From: a virus
Virus record (IMG/VR): IMGVR_UViG_3300008113_011188
Span: 1 to 21,381 of that record
DNA: 21,381 nt
Direction: 5' to 3' (one strand)
Below the pieces are notes generated by a model, which saw only the letters and a list, made by a program, of their open reading frames with translations, was not told the DNA's origin and made no database searches. Every line of letters starts with the position of its first letter. Position 1 is the first letter of the stretch. Positions 16,318-21,381 of this stretch are shown here, one piece after another. The translations under genes and the position numbers were made by a program.

Positions 16318-16325
16318 TTTAAATA
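16318..16325 (+). promoter_or_regulatory. Candidate late promoter element TTTAAATA
   Basis: TTTAAATA lies just after the hairpin and ends 43 bases before ATG 16368, the same sequence and spacing as at 9203-9210. It resembles the T4 late promoter consensus TATAAATA. Start-site mapping is absent, so this is a candidate only. Confidence 0.35.
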
Positions 16326-16367
16326 GAACAACAACAATTAGTAACTTTAACTCTAAGGATAATATAT

Positions 16368-19300
16368 ATGTACAAGGTTGCAAAAGGAGGAGCTATCACA
16401 TTAGATAGCTTTCTCAGTGAAAAAGACCGAAATATAGCAAGAGATCACATTATTAAAACTGCTTCTGTAAATATGCGAGAAGCAGCAAAAATTGGCTTGC
16501 AATCACTATATGCTGATCCTAAAGAAGTACTTGAAAAATACAAAGATTTTGACATTGTTAAGGAAATGCAAGCTCGTAAAGGTGCAAAACTTTTATGGGT
16601 AAGAGCTAGAGCAATTGACGCTGATGTTGTCAATGCTAATGGTGACTTATTTTCCAAAGAAGAATTATTAAAAGAACAAGATATCAAAGGTCAAAAAATT
16701 CCAACTTACAAGACTTTTGAAGGTGTTCCCATTTATACAAACCATAAAAATGACGATATCGAACAAGCTAAAGGTATGGTTGTTTATGCTGAATGGGACG
16801 AAAAAGAAAACTGTGTATATTGTACTTTTTTCGTTGATGAAGAAGCATATCCTGACATTGCTAGAAATATCAGAACAGGTGTAATCCATGATGTTTCAAT
16901 GGGAGCCAGTGTTGAATCAGGTGTATGTTCAATTTGTGGCAATAAAGCTTACACTGAAAAAGATTATTGTGAACACTTAAAGAAATACAAAGGCAAAATA
17001 CATCCTGAATCTGGCAAAAAAGCTTATGAAAAAAACTACGGTGTAAAGTTTATTGAACTTTCATGTGTAGGTGATGGTGCTTTTGAATCTTGTGAAATTC
17101 AAGAAATCTACGATGTTGATGAAGTTTTAGATGCTGCAACAAATATTGAGAAAAAAGCAAATGAAATTTTATCCAACATTGTTTTAGCTCATCAGGGTTC
17201 TCCAACAAGTCCTGAAACAAGAAATGAATATGAAAATTGCTTAAGAGTAGCTAAAAATACTGCTAACACTGCAGTAAGATTAGCTCAACAAGCTGGGACA
17301 CTAGTTGGAGGTCCATTACTAGCGGGAGCAGGAGCTAATCAAAACTCAACTGTTTCTGCTATTTTACAAGCATTAGGAATTGATCCAAGATCAGGTTTGA
17401 ATATCTTGGATATGATTAATCTTTCGCTTAACTTCCTTGAAGTTGCTGTTTTGAATATGTTTGCAAGAAAAGACAATGTTGATCTTGCTCATGTAGGAAA
17501 AATAACAAAAGCTATGGCTGATCTTCAGGGAACAATGCAAGATATGATTGATGATGGTATTGACGTTGGATCAGGTCAAGCACCACAAGCAATTAATCAA
17601 CCTACTGGACAAGCTCCACAAGCACCACAAGCTCAACAAGCACCTGCTGCACAAATGAGAAACGTAGGACTTGCTGATTATTCTCCAACTGATAGTGTTG
17701 GAAGAATTATGGAATTAACAAATCCTACACAAAATAATCAAGCAATAGGTGGTGGTGTTGCTCTTGCATCTTCTGATGTTCATTTTGTATGGGCTTCAAA
17801 AGATGGAAGAAGAGAAGTTTTTGCTAGTACAAGTACTAGTAGAAAAAGCAATGTTTTGAATTTCACAGAAAATCTACTTAACTTGAAAAATAGTTTAGTT
17901 GGAACAGAACAGATTCAAAATAGCATTGATAAAGTCATTAGAGTTGCTAATGAAAGAAATAAAAACATAAAAACAAATACGCCTAATGGGGCGGGAGGCA
18001 GAAATCAAATGGATCATTTTGCAAAGATTGCATCTGAACAAAGAAAGAAGATTGCTGCTGCAGTAACCATTGACTTTAAGGTCGAGGATAGTGCAGGTAA
18101 CAGAGTTGTTCTTTCAACAGATGGATCTATTACAGGTTACACAAATGGCAAAAAGACTGGTTGGGATCCAATTCTTAATGAAAATCAAATTCACTTGATG
18201 GAGAATGGTCAAGGAACAAGAGTAGCTGCAGAGCTCCTCAAAGAATACTCATCTTTTGTCAAAACCGCCTTGTTGGATGTTAAGCATAGAGATGGTGTAA
18301 GAGAAGATTTACTTGATGAAGTCAGATCTGGTGAAGGTTACGATAGCAAGTCTTTAGGTGATGGCTTAAGAGCTCATCATAAAGGTGAGACATCAAAGAC
18401 TAGAAACGAAGAACTTGAATTAAAAAGAACTGGTGAAGATACAGAAGTCAAGGAAGTTTTACTTGAAAAAGCTGGTCTTTATGCAAGAAGAGTTGACGAT
18501 AGTGCAGTTACCAAGGGTTTATCTGAATTAGTCAATGAAGTTGTCAAGGGATGCCCTACAGAAGTTTTAGAAATGCAACTTGCTGTTTGTAGAGTTGATG
18601 GTAAAGCTACTGCTCATGAAGTAATGTCTGCAACTATTCAAGCACTTGCAAAGGCAGTTGTTTCTGCAAAAGAACATCCTAATCATATTATGAGAATTGC
18701 TCAAGCATTAGCAGGAGAAGAAAATCTTCCTGAAATGATTGGTGCTGGTGCTGCAGCTTCTTCTGTTGATACTGATGCAAATGCAGATTTCTTCAAGCAA
18801 GAAAAGTCTACTGAAAATCCTGTCACAGCTGTCTTGAAGCAACTTGGTTCACAAGTTACTGCAGATGTTACAGCTGCAAATTTAGCAGATGCACTTTCTG
18901 TAGCTGTTGAAGAAGGTGAAATTACTAAGGAAGGAGTTGAAAGACTTGCTTCTACAATGTTAGAAACATCTTCTGCTTCTGCTGATGATATGAATATTGA
19001 TGCTGCTCCTTCAAAATCAGAAGAATTAAGAAGTGCACTCAAGACTGCTGTAGATTCAAGTGATTCATTGATTTCAAGTGCAGAACTTAGATCAGTTATT
19101 TCTGGTTTAGCAATGTCTGCAAGCGAACAACAAGTTACTCCTGAAGAAGTTGTTGCTGCTGTTGAAAGCATGAATGAAAGAATTCTTATTGCATCCATTG
19201 ACAGAGCTAAAACTCCAACTGCAACTGAAGCAAGATTAAGAGAAAGAAACAGAAGAGAATTCTGGGGTATCAAGACTGCTTCTACTAAGAATATTGAAGG

Positions 19301-20546
19301 CAATATTATTGGATGGCTTGCAGACTACTCAAATAACTTTGACATTGGCTCAAAGAAGATTGCTTTAGCTGCTAAAAGATTGTGTGAAGACTTCAATGTT
19401 GCAGAGAAATTGGTATCAAAAGCTATTGATGTCAAGAAAAGTGCAGAAAGAACTGCAGCAATGTCTGTTACACAAAATAAATCAGAATGCTTAAGATTTG
19501 TTTGTACTAAAGATGATTTAGGTGGAATGAATCCAAGTGATGATAGTTTTGAAGATACATTCAAGCAAAAAGCTATCGAAGTTCTTCAACAGCATGGATT
19601 TACAGTTGATCCAGGTACTTTCTCATTTACTGATCTTCATGTAAGTGAAAATGGAGATGTTACTGCAAGTGTTTCAACATCTGTAAGTAAATCATTCAAA
19701 GTTGATGAAGATATGACTGAAGCACCTGCTATGGATGAATCAGTAATTGAAGATGCTCCTGTAATCATGACTGATGCAGCTAGAATTGCAAGAAAAAACA
19801 GAAGAGACTACATCCTCAATAAGTATGCTATGGGTCCTGGTATGGGTGCTCCTGGTATGGGTATGGGTGGAGGAATGGGTGCTCCTGCTCCTCAAGGTCC
19901 AGCAGCTGGTCCTGTTGATCCAGGTTTAGGTGCTGCTCCTACTGCAGGTGGAGATCTTGGTCTCTCAGCTATGACTGGTGGTGTTGATGATATGAACGCT
20001 GCTCCAGATGTAGATGCAGTTTCCGAACCAGGTAAGAAGAAACCATGGGGTTCTGTTTGTCCTATCTGTGGATCTGACAATGTAGATGTTGCAGACAGCA
20101 AGGGATCCTGTAATGCATGTGGAACATCATTCGAAATTGAAATGATGATCAAGTTACTTTCTGATGGCACAGGTGGTGCTGGAGCAGAAAGCAAAGAAGA
20201 AGCTCCTGCTGATGACTTAGCAGCTCCTGCAGGTGGTTTAACTCCTGATCAAGGTTTAGGTGCTGCAACAGCTCCTATCACTGCTTCTAATGTCAAATCA
20301 ATGATTAGATTGTCATCAACAGTTGACTCTGATGTTTATCTTAGAACAGCAATGGCTGATTTTGACAGAAATAATGAAAAAATGTTACCTATTGGAATGG
20401 TTTGCCCTTCATGTGGTGACAGAGAAGTAAATAAGGTCAAAAACAACTCATTCTGCCATGCTTGTGGTAACTACAGTAAGACCACTATCAAGACTTCAGC
20501 AAAAGACCCATCGAAGCTTGATGTAAGCATTGTTTGGATTGATTAA
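16368..20546 (+). CDS. Giant prohead maturation protease fused to long scaffold-like region with two zinc ribbons
   Basis: This 1392-residue protein has a ribosome site AAGGA at 16354-16358. Residues about 70-250 match phage head maturation proteases: RARAIDADVVNANGDLFSKE, candidate nucleophile-relay His126 in PIYTNHKND, and candidate catalytic Ser177 in VSMG, with a zinc-type insert C187/C190/C201/H203 and a closing FIELSCVGDGAFES strand. Typical members have 200-300 residues. The remaining 1100 include helical regions, Gln/Ala/Pro-rich (about 400-430) and Gly/Met-rich (near 1160) linkers, a small beta domain (about 566-600), QL-type repeats near 644, and two C-terminal zinc ribbons (C1231/C1234/C1248/C1251 and C1346/C1349/C1363/C1366). 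KTAS-type motifs recur, starting with IKTASVN at 29-35. It may be a self-processing protease-scaffold polyprotein. The protease call is firm; the rest is inference. Confidence 0.85.
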   Translation: MYKVAKGGAITLDSFLSEKDRNIARDHIIKTASVNMREAAKIGLQSLYADPKEVLEKYKDFDIVKEMQARKGAKLLWVRARAIDADVVNANGDLFSKEELLKEQDIKGQKIPTYKTFEGVPIYTNHKNDDIEQAKGMVVYAEWDEKENCVYCTFFVDEEAYPDIARNIRTGVIHDVSMGASVESGVCSICGNKAYTEKDYCEHLKKYKGKIHPESGKKAYEKNYGVKFIELSCVGDGAFESCEIQEIYDVDEVLDAATNIEKKANEILSNIVLAHQGSPTSPETRNEYENCLRVAKNTANTAVRLAQQAGTLVGGPLLAGAGANQNSTVSAILQALGIDPRSGLNILDMINLSLNFLEVAVLNMFARKDNVDLAHVGKITKAMADLQGTMQDMIDDGIDVGSGQAPQAINQPTGQAPQAPQAQQAPAAQMRNVGLADYSPTDSVGRIMELTNPTQNNQAIGGGVALASSDVHFVWASKDGRREVFASTSTSRKSNVLNFTENLLNLKNSLVGTEQIQNSIDKVIRVANERNKNIKTNTPNGAGGRNQMDHFAKIASEQRKKIAAAVTIDFKVEDSAGNRVVLSTDGSITGYTNGKKTGWDPILNENQIHLMENGQGTRVAAELLKEYSSFVKTALLDVKHRDGVREDLLDEVRSGEGYDSKSLGDGLRAHHKGETSKTRNEELELKRTGEDTEVKEVLLEKAGLYARRVDDSAVTKGLSELVNEVVKGCPTEVLEMQLAVCRVDGKATAHEVMSATIQALAKAVVSAKEHPNHIMRIAQALAGEENLPEMIGAGAAASSVDTDANADFFKQEKSTENPVTAVLKQLGSQVTADVTAANLADALSVAVEEGEITKEGVERLASTMLETSSASADDMNIDAAPSKSEELRSALKTAVDSSDSLISSAELRSVISGLAMSASEQQVTPEEVVAAVESMNERILIASIDRAKTPTATEARLRERNRREFWGIKTASTKNIEGNIIGWLADYSNNFDIGSKKIALAAKRLCEDFNVAEKLVSKAIDVKKSAERTAAMSVTQNKSECLRFVCTKDDLGGMNPSDDSFEDTFKQKAIEVLQQHGFTVDPGTFSFTDLHVSENGDVTASVSTSVSKSFKVDEDMTEAPAMDESVIEDAPVIMTDAARIARKNRRDYILNKYAMGPGMGAPGMGMGGGMGAPAPQGPAAGPVDPGLGAAPTAGGDLGLSAMTGGVDDMNAAPDVDAVSEPGKKKPWGSVCPICGSDNVDVADSKGSCNACGTSFEIEMMIKLLSDGTGGAGAESKEEAPADDLAAPAGGLTPDQGLGAATAPITASNVKSMIRLSSTVDSDVYLRTAMADFDRNNEKMLPIGMVCPSCGDREVNKVKNNSFCHACGNYSKTTIKTSAKDPSKLDVSIVWID

Positions 20547-20551
20547 TCAAT

Positions 20552-20586
20552 GATAAAGAGGAGAATATTTTATTCTCCTCTTTATT
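20552..20586 (+). terminator. Long hairpin after the protease gene, likely terminator
   Basis: Bases 20553-20567 and 20571-20585 pair perfectly (15 bp, extendable by one G-T wobble) around a TTT loop. It contains GAGGAGAATA on the left arm. It begins six bases after the stop and is followed by TCAAAAAA, not a U-tract. Confidence 0.75.
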
Positions 20587-20630
20587 CAAAAAAGGTGTAA
20601 AACCTAAATATATAGAATACAAAAAACGTT

Positions 20631-20638
20631 TATAAATA
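20631..20638 (+). promoter_or_regulatory. Candidate T4-like late promoter TATAAATA
   Basis: There is an exact TATAAATA between the hairpin and the last gene, 60 bases before its ATG; a near copy TATAAATT follows at 20643-20650. The match to the T4 late consensus, next to genes for a clamp and a sigma factor, is suggestive, but the octamer is expected by chance a few times in DNA this AT-rich. Confidence 0.4.
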
Positions 20639-20697
20639 ATCTTATAAATTAGACTTTGATAAAAGAACAATTTTTATTAAGGGAAGCAGCAAATAAA

Positions 20698-21381
20698 ATG
20701 AATAAAAATTCGAATATTGCCAAAAATCAAAGCAGATTAGCTGCAATGAGATTAGCTGAGCTTAATGCAACTGATAAGGAAGATCTTATTAATTGTGCTT
20801 CTGATATGACTAAAACTGCATCATTAGATAACAGTGAAGCATTGGTAGTAGCACAAGCAATTAGAGCAAAATATCTTCCAAATATTGCAAAGCAAGCTGG
20901 TCTTGTTATGAGCGGTCTTGACCTTGAAAATGGTAAAGAGACTGTTGACTTCGCAAACGATAGTTCTGATGATGATGAAAATGATTTAGAATTTCATCAC
21001 TTTGAGAGTGATGATGATTCAGATGATGTAGAAATGGATGACATGTCTGATGACATGGATGACGAAGACGAAGTAGATGATAGTGATGATGTCGCCACTT
21101 TTGAAATTGAAGTTCCCGCTGACATGGTTGACGCAGCGCAGCAAGCTGTGCAAGAAGCGCTTGATAATCTTCTAGGCGGAGAAGATATGTCTGAAGACAT
21201 GGATGAAGAAATGTCTGATGATGATATGTCCGATGATGATATGTCTGATGATGAAATGTCTGATGACGATGAAGTTACTTATATGCATAAAAACAGCAAT
21301 GAGGTTAGAAAAATGACAAAACAAGCATTAGCTGAGCGCAAGGCACAGAGAGAAGCTCTTCTCAGAAGAGCTGAAAGAGAA
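20698..21381 (+). CDS. Acidic head-associated protein (scaffold- or capsid-precursor-like), 3' end outside the window
   Basis: The first 228 residues of a gene that runs off the window. ATG 20698 follows AGGGA, about 13 bases upstream. The N-terminus is helical and includes TKTASLDN, the recurring K-T-A-S motif, then RAKYLPNIAKQAGLVMSGLD. Two very acidic stretches (about 83-125 and 162-192) flank a short ordered element, ATFEIEVPADMVDAAQQAVQ. The second acidic stretch is a tandem MSDDD repeat. The last visible residues are basic and helical (RKMTKQALAERKAQREAL). Acidic, helical proteins directly after the protease are often scaffolds or capsid precursors with removable N-terminal domains. That is the best guess from position, not a family match. 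Confidence 0.6.
   Translation, partial: MNKNSNIAKNQSRLAAMRLAELNATDKEDLINCASDMTKTASLDNSEALVVAQAIRAKYLPNIAKQAGLVMSGLDLENGKETVDFANDSSDDDENDLEFHHFESDDDSDDVEMDDMSDDMDDEDEVDDSDDVATFEIEVPADMVDAAQQAVQEALDNLLGGEDMSEDMDEEMSDDDMSDDDMSDDEMSDDDEVTYMHKNSNEVRKMTKQALAERKAQREALLRRAERE
21211..21270 (+). repeat. 15-bp tandem repeat, four copies, encoding MSDD[DE]
   Basis: Units ATGTCTGATGATGAT at 21211, 21226, 21241 and 21256 differ at only one base each from the consensus or match it. They are in frame and encode MSDDD, MSDDD, MSDDE, MSDDD. Looser copies lie just upstream (DMSEDMDEE). Such a repeat can change copy number by slippage without breaking the frame. Confidence 0.85.

Noticed and set aside
18701-19303. 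200-codon open frame on the - strand inside the 1392-aa gene
   Set aside because: Antisense shadow of a Ser/Ala/Glu-rich coding region; composition mirrors the + strand codons and no protein family is recognisable.
21183-21275. Tandem repeats considered as a CRISPR-like or attachment array
   Set aside because: Units are contiguous 15-mers without spacers and encode an in-frame acidic tract.

Overview
The window is an A+T-rich, gene-dense stretch of a large tailed phage (Caudoviricetes). Every convincing gene is on the + strand. Genes are packed with short gaps or start/stop overlaps, and arginine is mostly AGA. The decisive markers are a complete large terminase, a portal protein and a prohead-type protease in late-gene order. 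No tRNA, CRISPR or transposon was seen, and no gene-free stretch exceeds 300 bases.

Region 1 (1-3139) is nucleotide and replication/transcription machinery. It holds the 3' end of a short adenylosuccinate-synthetase-like gene (PurA/PurZ type), a beta-type sliding clamp interrupted by an apparent -1 frameshift, a delta-like clamp-loader subunit and a small sigma-70-family factor. A clamp, a clamp-loader subunit and a sigma factor directly upstream of the late genes recall the clamp-plus-sigma late transcription of T4, although no specific homology to T4 gp55 is claimed.

Region 2 (3246-6818) is DNA packaging: a small unknown protein, a zinc-HTH protein that is the likely small terminase, and the 703-aa large terminase with complete ATPase and nuclease motifs.

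Region 3 (6864-13933) holds eight or nine mostly unrecognised genes between terminase and portal. They are acidic, charged or low-complexity proteins, two of them with cysteine clusters, plus a DUF192 protein that has no ordinary start codon.

Region 4 (about 13891-21381) is head assembly. It has a portal carrying a Gly/Pro linker and a DUF559/Vsr-like nuclease domain at its C-terminus, then a 1392-aa protein with an N-terminal prohead protease and two C-terminal zinc ribbons, then the start of a very acidic protein that may be a scaffold or capsid-associated protein.

Three themes run through the window. Short motifs like [VIL]-[KR]-x-A-[ST] recur in nearly all late proteins and may be maturation sites. 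Cys-rich zinc-type motifs occur in most packaging and head proteins. Perfect hairpins with 3-4 base loops, mostly without U-tracts, separate transcription units. Three genes (clamp, DUF192, portal) cannot be read as a single standard open frame with ATG/GTG/TTG starts, which points to recoding, rare starts or base-level sequence errors.
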